Origin: Glaciecola sp047250385
GTDB taxonomy: Bacteria > Pseudomonadota > Gammaproteobacteria > Enterobacterales > Alteromonadaceae
Direction of reading: 5' to 3'
Assembly: GCF_047250385.1 (NCBI RefSeq)
Contig: NZ_JBLBVM010000049.1
Location: 79,271-143,270 of the forward strand
Length of the DNA: 64,000 nucleotides
Each line of letters starts with the position of its first letter. Positions within the stretch are counted from its first letter, which is position 1. Made by a program: the position numbers and the translations under genes. The notes below the pieces were generated by a model. The model had not been told where the DNA came from and did no database searches. It worked only from the letters and a program-made list of their open reading frames with translations. This document shows positions 1-7,954 of this stretch, piece after piece.

Positions 1-34
1 ATTAGCTGGGCATAAGCACAAAGCGGCCCTAAAA

Positions 35-207
35 TATCACTACGAAGCAACGTCATTCCCAACTTGATTGGGAACCTCGAAAACAATTTAGAAAGCTTAA
101 AACAGTACTTTTCAAAATGATATCACTTCGAAGACACGTCATTCCCAACTTGATTGGGAACCTCGCAAACCATCTAGAAAACTTAAAACCAGTACTTTTC
201 AGAGTGA
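35..207. repeat. Two tandem ~87-bp repeats, each with a REP-like palindrome
   Basis: Two adjacent units (about 35-120 and 121-207) share most of their sequence, including the stretch that ends near ACAGTACTTTTCA. Each unit contains an identical 29-bp element (51-79 and 137-165) that begins CGTCATTCCC and ends GGGAACCTCG, with CCCAACTTGATTGGG forming a hairpin stem. The same element recurs inverted at 572-600, and relatives lie near 12208-12337. It looks like a dispersed extragenic palindrome. Confidence 0.85.
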
Positions 208-252
208 TAAAATTGCTCTATTGTTAATTTCTAATTGAAAAGGAATTCAATC

Positions 253-543
253 ATGAAACAACCATTCGTTTACATAATCACCAACGATCGAAATACGACA
301 TTGTACATCGGTGTTACTAGTAATCTTGTTCAACGTATTTACCAGCATAAAAATAAGCTAATTGAAGGATTTAGTGCGAATTATAACCTACACAAACTGA
401 TCTATTTTGAACAATTTAACGATATGCATAACGCAATACTACGAGAAAAACGTTTGAAAAAGTGGAACAGAGATTGGAAAAACCAACTGATAAATGAATG
501 TAATCCGTGCTGGATAGATCTTTACCCTTCATTGCTTTGCTAG
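253..543 (+). CDS. GIY-YIG nuclease family protein (UPF0213/YhbQ-like)
   Basis: This small protein of about 96 residues is a single GIY-YIG nuclease domain. The N-terminal FVYIITNDRNTTLYIGVT stretch carries the paired YIIT and YIGVT strands typical of the family. RIYQHKN follows, then the catalytic-helix region with REKRLKKWNRDWK, as in the short standalone YhbQ/UPF0213 proteins. The ATG at 253 is preferred over the in-frame TTG at 235 because AAAGGA lies just upstream. The gene sits alone between palindromic repeats, two in one orientation upstream and one inverted downstream. The cellular role of standalone GIY-YIG proteins is poorly known; DNA repair or a link to the palindromes are both possible. 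Confidence 0.85.
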   Translation: MKQPFVYIITNDRNTTLYIGVTSNLVQRIYQHKNKLIEGFSANYNLHKLIYFEQFNDMHNAILREKRLKKWNRDWKNQLINECNPCWIDLYPSLLC

Positions 544-571
544 GAAATAGTGCAAACTGTAGTTGTGGTTA

Positions 572-600
572 CGAGGTTCCCAATCAAGTTGGGAATGACG
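572..600. repeat. REP-like palindrome, inverted copy
   Basis: This 29-bp element is the exact reverse complement of the elements at 51-79 and 137-165. It lies just past the GIY-YIG gene, so the gene is flanked by inverted copies. The hairpin GGTTCCCAATC..GGGAATG could also act as a weak bidirectional terminator, though no U-tract follows. Confidence 0.8.
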
Positions 601-686
601 TTTCTTTGTACGTTCTGGTCGTGCCCTTCAATTTTAATCTGTTAGATGAAGTCTGAGCTAATGCAGCTTAAGAACCAGCTCTGCTA

Positions 687-2438
687 TCAATCTTGCTTGT
701 CCTCTTCAAACAATTGCTGAAGCTCTTCTCTGCTTTGTTTGGTCGACTTGATCATTTCATGAATTCCCATATCCCCCTTAATCACACGTTCAAGCATTTT
801 TTGATCGTGCTCTGAGAAGATTGAAGCCATGCTATCTGCTTGCACTTGTGTGTAACCATAGGCTTTTAGTACCTCTTTAGAGGCCGACAGCGCACTATCG
901 AACATCTCACGCACAAAGTAACTCACTCCCAATTTGGCGAGTTCTATCGCGTGCATACGATGTCTTGCTCTTGCAATAATCTTAACGTCGGGGAATTCAT
1001 GCTGCACTACTTTAATCAGCTCAGTGATTTCTTCACTGTTATCGATGGCGACTAAGAGTACCCTTGCTTCCTCGATGCCCGCCTTCTTTAATAAATCGAT
1101 ACGGGTTGCATCACCAAAGTAAACCTTGTTACCAAATTGACGCACAAATTCAATGTGCTCAGCATCTTTGTCCATAGCCGTAAAAGCGATACCGTTGGCG
1201 GCAAGAATACGGCCGGTAATTTGACCAAATCGACCAAAGCCTGCAATGATCACTTTTGGCTCTGTAGAATCGTTGAAAGAGTCATATACTGCTGGGCAAT
1301 TTTTGGATTTAAAGAAAAGGCTATGAAGGATAACGAATGGCGAAGTTAGAGCCATAGATATGCCAACCACGAGGTTGACTTGCCCCGCTATACTCGCATC
1401 CAATACGGAGTTTGATACTGCCAATGTCATTACAACGAAAGCAAATTCGCCGCCTTGCGACAACATCAGTGATACTCGAATAGAATCTGTCTTTGTTTGT
1501 TTCGTTGCTCGCAGAATGGAAAATATGATGATGCCTTTCACCACGACCAATAACAAACTCATACTGATGATAAAAACCGGCTCATCAAATAGAAGCTGAA
1601 GGTCAAGATTCATTCCAATTGCTATAAAAAACAAGCCTAATAACAAACCTTTAAAGGGTTCAATTTCTGTTTCTAATTGATGTTTAAAGCTACTGTTCGC
1701 TAGTAATATACCCGCAAGAAAAGCGCCCATGCCCATCGACAAACCCACTTGGTCCATTGCCAGTGCAGTCACTAATACAATAAATAACGCAGCTGCCGTC
1801 ATCACTTCTGAGCTGCCATAGCGAGCGACGACTCTGAGTAAGGGGTTAACAAGGAAGCGCCCTACCAACAAAACACCAATAACTGCGCCTAAACTTACGT
1901 ACCATGCAGGACCAATTTCCGTATGTACCGGCGCTAAGGCAGCAACAATAAGTAAGATTGGGATTACTGCCACGTCTTGCATCAACAGAATAGAAAAGCC
2001 TTGCTGCCCGGGTGGCGTTTGCAGGATTCGTTGTTCATTCATTAGCTGAATTGCAAATGCGGTAGAAGATAATGCTAAGCCCAAACCTATGACGATACTA
2101 GGAACGAATCCTAAGCCAAACACATAGTGGCAAAAGAATGCAATGACGGCTGCGGTGAACAGCAATTGAGAACCACCGCTAAATACAATCTGATTACGCA
2201 TGCGCCATAGCGTTGCGGGTTCAAGCTCGAGGCCAATAACAAACAACAACAGTACAACGCCAAGTTCTGCGAAATGCAAAATAGTTGAAGGGTCGCTAAC
2301 TAAATTAAAAACCGATGGCCCAATCACAACCCCTGCTATTAGATAACCCAAGATCGCTCCGAGCTTTAGCTTTTTAAATAAAGGAACAGCAACGAGTGTT
2401 GCCCCTAGAAATATAGCGGTTGAGCCAAGTAAGGCCAT
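687..2438 (-). CDS. CPA2 family cation:proton antiporter with TrkA-N (RCK) domain, KefB/KefC-like
   Basis: The first ~380 of 583 residues form the hydrophobic Na+/H+ exchanger-type membrane domain, with LGAILGYLIAGVVIGPS near the N-terminus and GMGAFLAGILLANS in the middle. The C-terminal part is a Rossmann RCK/TrkA-N domain (VIIAGFGRFGQITGRILAAN, then YFGDATRIDLLKKAGIEEA) that binds nucleotide and gates the channel. Family members exchange K+ or Na+ for protons in the inner membrane. The glutathione-regulated KefB/C subtype is likely but not proven. The ATG follows the stop codon of the upstream doxX gene directly, so the two are co-transcribed. Confidence 0.9.
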   Translation of the reverse strand: MALLGSTAIFLGATLVAVPLFKKLKLGAILGYLIAGVVIGPSVFNLVSDPSTILHFAELGVVLLLFVIGLELEPATLWRMRNQIVFSGGSQLLFTAAVIAFFCHYVFGLGFVPSIVIGLGLALSSTAFAIQLMNEQRILQTPPGQQGFSILLMQDVAVIPILLIVAALAPVHTEIGPAWYVSLGAVIGVLLVGRFLVNPLLRVVARYGSSEVMTAAALFIVLVTALAMDQVGLSMGMGAFLAGILLANSSFKHQLETEIEPFKGLLLGLFFIAIGMNLDLQLLFDEPVFIISMSLLLVVVKGIIIFSILRATKQTKTDSIRVSLMLSQGGEFAFVVMTLAVSNSVLDASIAGQVNLVVGISMALTSPFVILHSLFFKSKNCPAVYDSFNDSTEPKVIIAGFGRFGQITGRILAANGIAFTAMDKDAEHIEFVRQFGNKVYFGDATRIDLLKKAGIEEARVLLVAIDNSEEITELIKVVQHEFPDVKIIARARHRMHAIELAKLGVSYFVREMFDSALSASKEVLKAYGYTQVQADSMASIFSEHDQKMLERVIKGDMGIHEMIKSTKQSREELQQLFEEDKQD

Positions 2439-2870
2439 TTATTTTATCCTTAGTACATGATCGAGTGACAATTTACCCGCGCCCCAAACTGTTACGAGAA
2501 GCAACAATGCGCCCCAAAAAATATGTTCGTTTAGCGCCGCTGCCGGCATGTCTTCTAAGCTTATCACAGCAACGATGTTTACAATAAACAATCCTATTGC
2601 TGCTTTTCTACCCAGCACACCAACGACTAACATAATTGGCAATACAATTTCGCCAAAGGTCGCTAAATAAGCCGCTACTTCGAAGTTTAAGACAGGCACA
2701 GCGTATTCGTACTCAAATAACATCAGAGTAGAATCCCAGTCTCGAAGTTTTGTTAAGCCTGATTTGAAAAACACCCAGGCAACATAGAAGCGTGCCGCTA
2801 ATAGTACGATAGGCTGGAGTAGATCGACTTTACTGAATATAGAATTGTAGAACGCAATGAGCTTTGCCAT
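2439..2870 (-). CDS. DoxX family membrane protein
   Basis: This protein of about 143 residues has four predicted membrane helices and the DoxX family look: LAARFYVAWVFFKSGLTKL near the N-terminus and a FGEIVLPIMLVVGVLGR segment in the middle. The internal ATG at 2870 is chosen over the longer frame (2909) because typical DoxX proteins start here and AAAGAGACC precedes it. DoxX proteins often accompany DUF692/bufferin loci, and bufABC lies just upstream, about 230 bp away. It directly abuts the antiporter gene downstream. A role in redox or metal-stress membrane functions is inferred. Confidence 0.85.
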   Translation of the reverse strand: MAKLIAFYNSIFSKVDLLQPIVLLAARFYVAWVFFKSGLTKLRDWDSTLMLFEYEYAVPVLNFEVAAYLATFGEIVLPIMLVVGVLGRKAAIGLFIVNIVAVISLEDMPAAALNEHIFWGALLLLVTVWGAGKLSLDHVLRIK

Positions 2871-3099
2871 GGTGGTCTCTTTGTTGTGGTGAGTAGCTTT
2901 TAGGAACAATTTTTAGCTCGGCAATGCAACTCTGCGCATATAACACGTATTTATAATTGCTACTCTAACACTGCGTATCAAGCATTAAACAAGCAGCACT
3001 GTGTATACAGGACCGTCTATGCAGAAAATTATATTAAACACTGCGTCTGCAGCATTAGATATACGTCACAATGTATGCGTTGAACCGAACTAGTACTGA

Positions 3100-3921
3100 C
3101 TAAGCTACTGCAAAAATTAGTTTATTTGATATCGCTTTCGTCAACCACTCCAAGAGGTCGAGTTGATGATCATCAATCGTTTCGATAACGGTATTTACAG
3201 AAGTACTAGCGTTGATTGCAGATATTACCTGTGCTTCTGCACTTGATATATATTCAAACTGCGCTTTATATTCTGGCCGCCACAAAACAATAGACCGTGG
3301 TGTTACTTTGTTTATTGCATCACTAGCCAATACCAGCGATATGTGGTCCTTTATCTCACTCAATAAGTTCTTGCGCGCCACAAGTCCCTCTTCTGACTGC
3401 AGAAAAGGATCGTGTATGACTTGATACAATTCGACAATAGGAAATAAGAACGGTAATACTTGCAAAGCAGGCGCTCCGACGAATTTCAAAGTAGCGGTAT
3501 CTCCACTTTCTAATAAAGCAAAGCTTGCGCCTAAAAAGCGTCTATCCTCAGCGCGTTGTGCTTGATGGATAGCCCAATCAAGTATCGCCACTTCCCTTAA
3601 GAATGGATAGTCATTCAAAGCATCTTGCTGCCCTATGAAATCAGGTAATTCACATCCGTATTCTGCCCAGTCAAAACTTTGCTTAGGTACCTCATATAAG
3701 AACTTTTTAGCGAGAATCCGAAAGCTATCCTCACCTATGAAACCGACAACTGTAGGGAAGCTAATCGACAGCGCTCGTATGCCATTTTCGATGAAGTTAT
3801 TGGAATAAACATTGAGGGCTATTAAACTTTGATTGTGGCTATTTTCAAGCTGCACACGAAATATGCTCGCTAAGAGTTGACGCTGATATGCAGGGCTGTC
3901 AGTTTTACTGTGCTGACTCAT
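3100..3921 (-). CDS. bufC: BufC-like MNIO partner protein (DUF2063, putative DNA-binding domain family)
   Basis: This 273-residue protein has the DUF2063 N-terminal signature: a RQLLASIFR opening, LNVYSNNFIENGIRALSISFPTVVGFIGEDSF, and a FLREVAILDWAIHQA motif. In bufferin and related RiPP loci this family acts as the recognition partner that brings the precursor peptide to the DUF692 iron enzyme. Its start overlaps the bufB stop by four bases (ATGA), which couples translation. The older name 'putative DNA-binding domain' reflects a weak structural similarity and is probably misleading here. Confidence 0.85.
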   Translation of the reverse strand: MSQHSKTDSPAYQRQLLASIFRVQLENSHNQSLIALNVYSNNFIENGIRALSISFPTVVGFIGEDSFRILAKKFLYEVPKQSFDWAEYGCELPDFIGQQDALNDYPFLREVAILDWAIHQAQRAEDRRFLGASFALLESGDTATLKFVGAPALQVLPFLFPIVELYQVIHDPFLQSEEGLVARKNLLSEIKDHISLVLASDAINKVTPRSIVLWRPEYKAQFEYISSAEAQVISAINASTSVNTVIETIDDHQLDLLEWLTKAISNKLIFAVA

Positions 3922-4964
3922 GAGCGCTCCGACAATTCAGCAGACTTAGCAAAAGATCTCGCTTTATTCGCTTCTTCTAGTAACACCGACCACTCAGGAA
4001 TGTGAGTATCCCACTCAATTAAAGTGGGTGTGCCAGGAAATTTCTGTAGTGCATATTGATACAACTGCCAGCATTGTTCGGATACAGGTGCGCCATGATC
4101 GTCAATAATGAATTGAGCTGTATGACTCGTTTCTTCATTGCTGTTAAGTGGCTGCGTAAACCCAGCCAAGTGAATTTCACCTACCATATGCGTAGGTAAT
4201 TCATCTAAACGTGTTTGAATAAGTGCAAGTGGATCAAGGGACTTTCTATTCAATTCATTGATAATCAGGTTATTTAAATCGAGTAATAGACCACAGCCCG
4301 CTGCGTCACACATGCTGACTAGAAACTGAAATTCAGTCATTTCATCTTTGCTGTGCGGGTCTAATTGACTAGGAGCAATGTAGGCCGACAAATTTTCGAT
4401 TAACAAAGGTCGCTGTATGCTTTCCTGAACTTGCTGAATATGCGACACAATGGTGTTCAAAGATTCGGTATTGTATGCAATTGGGAGAAGATCGCCGCTG
4501 TGTAATATCTTGCCATTCACATTGGCTCGGTTGAAGCACAAATGTTCGGATACCAACATAGGCTGAGTGTCGTTCACTAACTGGGTGAATTTCTGCAAAA
4601 TATCCTTCGGCACAGGCATTGATGAGCCTAAGCCCAAAGAAGTGCCATGCACGCTAAGTGGAAACTTCTGAGCGATATCTTGAATGAGAGATTGTGTTGC
4701 TCCGCCCGCCGCAAAAAAGTTTTCCGCGTGAACTTCTACAAAGTCGATTTGTGTCAGATTTTCCTCGGAGCCGCTTTGAGAACTATCTGATGAAGATAAG
4801 TCTGAAGCTAAAGCTTGGGAATAATGAGAATGACGAAGCCCAACGCCAATAGGGCAGCTGGGCTCCTGAATGAAGCTAGGCTTCTTTCTTAATTTACTAA
4901 TCTTTCTTTTTACCTTGCATTTCTTTGAACATTTTTTTCGCTTCTTTGCGATCAAAACCACCAA
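3918..4964 (-). CDS. bufB: Multinuclear non-haem iron oxidative enzyme (MNIO, DUF692), BufB-like
   Basis: DUF692/MNIO enzymes are TIM-barrel iron enzymes that modify cysteines of RiPP precursors; in bufferins they make thiooxazole-type heterocycles. Visible signatures are GVGLRHSHY, EVHAENFF, PLSVHGTSLGLGS, SEHLCFNR, LIENLSAYI, CGLLLDLNNLIIN and GEIHLAGFTQ, which supply the His, Glu, Asp and Asn ligands. The N-terminus is uncertain: no ATG exists before residue ~116 of this frame. The longest frame begins with TTG at 4964 (GTG at 4961 is next) and would overlap bufA by about 68 bases. An ATT at 4901, one base into the bufA stop codon and preceded by AAGG, is another possible start. Confidence 0.88.
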   Translation of the reverse strand: MVVLIAKKRKKCSKKCKVKRKISKLRKKPSFIQEPSCPIGVGLRHSHYSQALASDLSSSDSSQSGSEENLTQIDFVEVHAENFFAAGGATQSLIQDIAQKFPLSVHGTSLGLGSSMPVPKDILQKFTQLVNDTQPMLVSEHLCFNRANVNGKILHSGDLLPIAYNTESLNTIVSHIQQVQESIQRPLLIENLSAYIAPSQLDPHSKDEMTEFQFLVSMCDAAGCGLLLDLNNLIINELNRKSLDPLALIQTRLDELPTHMVGEIHLAGFTQPLNSNEETSHTAQFIIDDHGAPVSEQCWQLYQYALQKFPGTPTLIEWDTHIPEWSVLLEEANKARSFAKSAELSERS

Positions 4965-5196
4965 GCTCTTTGCACGTACCGGCTGGTACTAAACGCCATT
5001 CACCAATATCATTATCTACTGTAGATTGGCCTGCGCAGCTGTGTGTTCCAGCTAAGTTTGCACAATCATTTTGACCAGCAGGTGAAACACCATAGCATTT
5101 CTCTTTCTTTTTCTTGTCACTCGCTTCTGCTGTATCGATAACGCCAGTTGTCATAATCGTTGCAAGTGCTGCTGAAATAGCTAAATTTGTTTTCAT
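4897..5196 (-). CDS. bufA: Bufferin-type copper-binding RiPP precursor (BufA, DUF2282 family)
   Basis: This 99-residue precursor has a Sec signal peptide (MKTNLAISAALATIMTTGVI, cleaved near AEA) followed by the conserved cysteine pattern of DUF2282/bufferin peptides: EKCYGVSPAGQNDCA, then HSCAGQS, then GTCKEL. In studied bufferins these cysteines are modified by the DUF692 enzyme encoded next door, and the product chelates copper in the periplasm. The tail is very lysine-rich and its DNA is shared with the possible start region of bufB. The ATG at 5196 follows a good Shine-Dalgarno (GAGGA). Copper-responsive control is expected, but I recognise no operator. Confidence 0.88.
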   Translation of the reverse strand: MKTNLAISAALATIMTTGVIDTAEASDKKKKEKCYGVSPAGQNDCANLAGTHSCAGQSTVDNDIGEWRLVPAGTCKELGGFDRKEAKKMFKEMQGKKKD

Positions 5197-5358
5197 AGGT
5201 GAATCCTCGTTGTTTTCAAAAAGTGCCTGTATTCACAGGATAGTAATATAAACCGTTAAATGGAACATAAAATTTCATTCGGTAGTGAATTTCATGTAAA
5301 TATCGCGTACTAAATATCGTTTACAAATAGCTTAAAATATCAATGAAACTGGAAGCCC

Positions 5359-5940
5359 TTATTTCTTAACTGGCGTATCTGCAATCACTTCCCAGTGGTT
5401 ATTTGCTTCGATAATGAGCTCATCCTTTTCGCCTAACCAGCGCTTCTGAACTGTTTGATTTAGGTTAAGGTACAACTTATCATCGACAACTGCCCAAGCC
5501 TGCGGATCGATATCAAACTTATATTCCTTCGACACACCATAAGCGCAGTAACCACCATATTGTGGCGCGTATTTATCTGGCGCGCCTTGAAATAAAGATT
5601 GATGCTCGGCCGAACTAAAATAGTAAGTTGCGCCCATGTGCTCAGCCGTAAATTGTGAGCTCCCTAACACCGGTTTTTCCTCGGTAAAATAAGCGACAGG
5701 ATCGTAGCCCTTTATCGCCAAACGACTTTGGTCCACGTTCACAGCATTAATGGACGATGAGACTTGACTCGGTATTAAGCCACAAGAGCTCAAAGCAAAC
5801 GCAAAAATGAAAGCTAGGAACAGCCTTGAGCTAAAAAAGAGCCTTGAGCTAGAAAACAGCTTTGAGCTAGAAAAGAGCCTTGAACTCATTGAACGCCCTA
5901 AGCCATTAAAAGTCCTTGAGATAGAGGTTGAGGGAAACAT
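5359..5940 (-). CDS. YHS domain-containing lipoprotein
   Basis: The mature part is a YHS-family domain: IKGYDPVAYFTEEKPVLG, YYFSSAEHQSLF, DKYAPQYGGYCAYGVS and DPQAWAVVDDKLYLN. YHS domains are often metal-associated and occur with copper systems, which fits the bufferin operon downstream. A lipobox (LSSCG, about residue 53) predicts outer- or inner-membrane lipidation. The stretch before it is odd: SSRLFS, SSKLFS, SSRLFF and SSRLFL are four tandem copies of an 18-nt unit, so the signal-peptide region has been lengthened by slippage. A shorter start inside the repeats is possible, for example the ATG encoding MSSRLF. Confidence 0.85.
   Translation of the reverse strand: MFPSTSISRTFNGLGRSMSSRLFSSSKLFSSSRLFFSSRLFLAFIFAFALSSCGLIPSQVSSSINAVNVDQSRLAIKGYDPVAYFTEEKPVLGSSQFTAEHMGATYYFSSAEHQSLFQGAPDKYAPQYGGYCAYGVSKEYKFDIDPQAWAVVDDKLYLNLNQTVQKRWLGEKDELIIEANNHWEVIADTPVKK
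5818..5890. repeat. 18-nt tandem repeat inside the YHS lipoprotein signal region
   Basis: Units of the form AGCCTTGAGCTAGAAAAG repeat about four times with small changes. They encode the SSRLF-type hexapeptides and preserve the reading frame. This is one of several gene-edge micro-duplications in the window. Confidence 0.85.
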
Positions 5941-6159
5941 AATAAATTCCTATAAAGTAAGAGTGTTTTAATCAAAGCCATAAACTTAGTCACCCTAAAT
6001 CTACTTTTTCAAAAACACATTTAAACGCTTAGTTATTTCTTGTACTCGCTGCAGTCAAATGGCCATTCTAATATTGGCTCACGCCTTAGCGAGTTCAAAT
6101 ATAAGACCTAGGGGAAGAAAAAGTAATTTCACTGAAGCGTGAAAAAAATAAAGCGAAGC

Positions 6160-6507
6160 TTAATATTTCAAGCCAAATAGAAGTTCTGCTAAATCCGGTT
6201 GCCATTGAAATTCAGCTAGTTTTACTCGGTTATTCAATACTACAACGCCCTCTTCTTGCAGCAAGCCTGTTTGCAGAAGAGCTTGCTCACTGCCTTTGGG
6301 AAAGGCGATTTGACCGTTGGAGCGCAGCACTTTGTACCATGCTACCGTGCGCTCTTTGGGCACGAAGCCTAAGCTTTTACCTACTAGTCTCGCTCGCCCC
6401 GGCAGACCAGCGAGATCTGCAATCTGACCATAACTGACGACTTTGCCTACAGGAACTAGATCGATTGTGGCCCATATTTTTTCGTAAGCAGATTGGCTTG
6501 CTTTCAC
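6160..6507 (-). CDS. MGMT-family alkyltransferase-like protein (ATL)
   Basis: This 115-residue protein matches the C-terminal DNA-binding domain of O6-alkylguanine-DNA alkyltransferase: VPVGKVVSYGQIADLAGLPGRARLVGKSLG. The active-site PCHRV is replaced by VAWYKV (about residue 55), so the nucleophilic cysteine is absent. Such ATL proteins (E. coli Atl/YbaZ type) bind alkylated bases and flag them for nucleotide excision repair instead of repairing them directly. The gene starts with GTG and overlaps the kynureninase stop by four bases, so it is the second gene of that operon. Confidence 0.88.
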   Translation of the reverse strand: MKASQSAYEKIWATIDLVPVGKVVSYGQIADLAGLPGRARLVGKSLGFVPKERTVAWYKVLRSNGQIAFPKGSEQALLQTGLLQEEGVVVLNNRVKLAEFQWQPDLAELLFGLKY

Positions 6508-7793
6508 GTTACGGCTTGTTTTTGATTGAACTCAGGAAGTTTGTATTGCTCGGTTTGCATAATGACTTTCAATTTCTCAACACTATCGAAGAGCAGTTCG
6601 AAGCTTAAAAAGCTTGGAGAAAAACCAAAACGAAGTACATCTGGAGCTCTAAAATCGGCAATAACACCCTGAGCAATTAATGCTTGGCACAGCGCATATG
6701 CCTGCGGATGAGTATAAGCCAGCTGCGAGCCTCTATTCACAGGCGTTTCAGGTGATGCTAATTTGAGCTCTTTAAGCGAGCTTGATTGTGCCATCAAGCG
6801 CTGAAAAAAGTTTGTCATCGCAACTGACTTCTCTCTAATCTGCTGCATGTTCACATTTTCAAATATGTCTAATGCGGCATTCAACACCGACATTGAGATC
6901 ACACTTGGTGTGCCGCTCAAGAATTTTTTAATACCCGGATCGGCTTTATAGTTAGGGTCGAAGGTAAACGGATTCGCATGCCCCATCCAGCCCGTAAGTG
7001 GTTGTGATATATGTGGAATATGTTTTTCTGCTGCATAAACAAATGCAGGTGCGCCAGGGCCACCGTTCAGGTATTTATAGCCACAACCTACTGCAAAGTC
7101 GACTTCACATTCATCCAATTCAAGTGGCACGGCACCGGCACTGTGAGCCAAATCCCAAAGCACCAACACACCTTTCTCATGCGCTAGTTTCGTTAACGTT
7201 TGCATATCGTGAATGAAGCCTGAGCGGAAGTTCACATGAGTTAACATCAGTACCGAGATTTCATGCCCTCTTGCTTCTAGCTGAGCTTCGATATCTTGAG
7301 CATCACAACTGAGTAATTGACAACGTTGTTCACCTAAAAATTGTTGTAAGCCTTCCACCATGTATAAGTCAGTTGGAAAGTTATCTTGCTGCGAGAGAAC
7401 AATGTTTCGCTTAGATGAATTTAAGCTTAGTGCGCTTGCGAGTAACTTAAATAAATTCACTGAAATTGAGTCGCAGCAAATGACTTGCCCTTCTTTCGCA
7501 CCTATTAACTTAGCAATTTTAGTTCCAACAATTGTAGGCAAATCAATCCAAGCGTGTTTGTTCCAACTCGTAATGAGGTCTTCTCCCCATTGTTTCTCAA
7601 CCACGTCACGTGCTGCTTTTTTCGCACTTATTGGCAGCGGGCCCAGAGAGTTTCCATCTAAATAAATAATGCCCGATGGGATCTCAAACATCTCAATCAA
7701 GTGCGCTATTTCATCACTTTTGTCGAGTGCCTGAGCATCGTTTCTACTTAAGGTTTCATTCTGCATCGGGCTATTCATTTTATCTTGACTCAT
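6504..7793 (-). CDS. kynU: Kynureninase
   Basis: Kynureninase is a PLP enzyme that cleaves kynurenine to anthranilate and alanine, or 3-hydroxykynurenine to 3-hydroxyanthranilate. The 429 residues align with the family throughout: IYLDGNSLGPLP near the start, LITSWNKHAWIDLP, LMLTHVNFRSG, LWDLAHSAGAVP, and the PLP lysine in VGCGYKYLNGGPGAP (about residue 238). Length is normal. An alpha/beta hydrolase that could supply kynurenine lies 160 bp upstream on the same strand, and an ATL gene overlaps the 3' end. No tryptophan dioxygenase is in the window, so the pathway must be completed elsewhere. Confidence 0.93.
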   Translation of the reverse strand: MSQDKMNSPMQNETLSRNDAQALDKSDEIAHLIEMFEIPSGIIYLDGNSLGPLPISAKKAARDVVEKQWGEDLITSWNKHAWIDLPTIVGTKIAKLIGAKEGQVICCDSISVNLFKLLASALSLNSSKRNIVLSQQDNFPTDLYMVEGLQQFLGEQRCQLLSCDAQDIEAQLEARGHEISVLMLTHVNFRSGFIHDMQTLTKLAHEKGVLVLWDLAHSAGAVPLELDECEVDFAVGCGYKYLNGGPGAPAFVYAAEKHIPHISQPLTGWMGHANPFTFDPNYKADPGIKKFLSGTPSVISMSVLNAALDIFENVNMQQIREKSVAMTNFFQRLMAQSSSLKELKLASPETPVNRGSQLAYTHPQAYALCQALIAQGVIADFRAPDVLRFGFSPSFLSFELLFDSVEKLKVIMQTEQYKLPEFNQKQAVT

Positions 7794-7954
7794 GTCTTGA
7801 GGTTTACCTTGTATCTGAGCTGCAGATGTATATTGAAAACATCTGCCTCTTCACTTTTATAATTGATTATTTTGATTTACGTTAATTATGCCATTTTACG
7901 GGAGCCAGTAAATCGCACGATAGTGAATTATTCGCATTGGCATAGCGATTCAAA

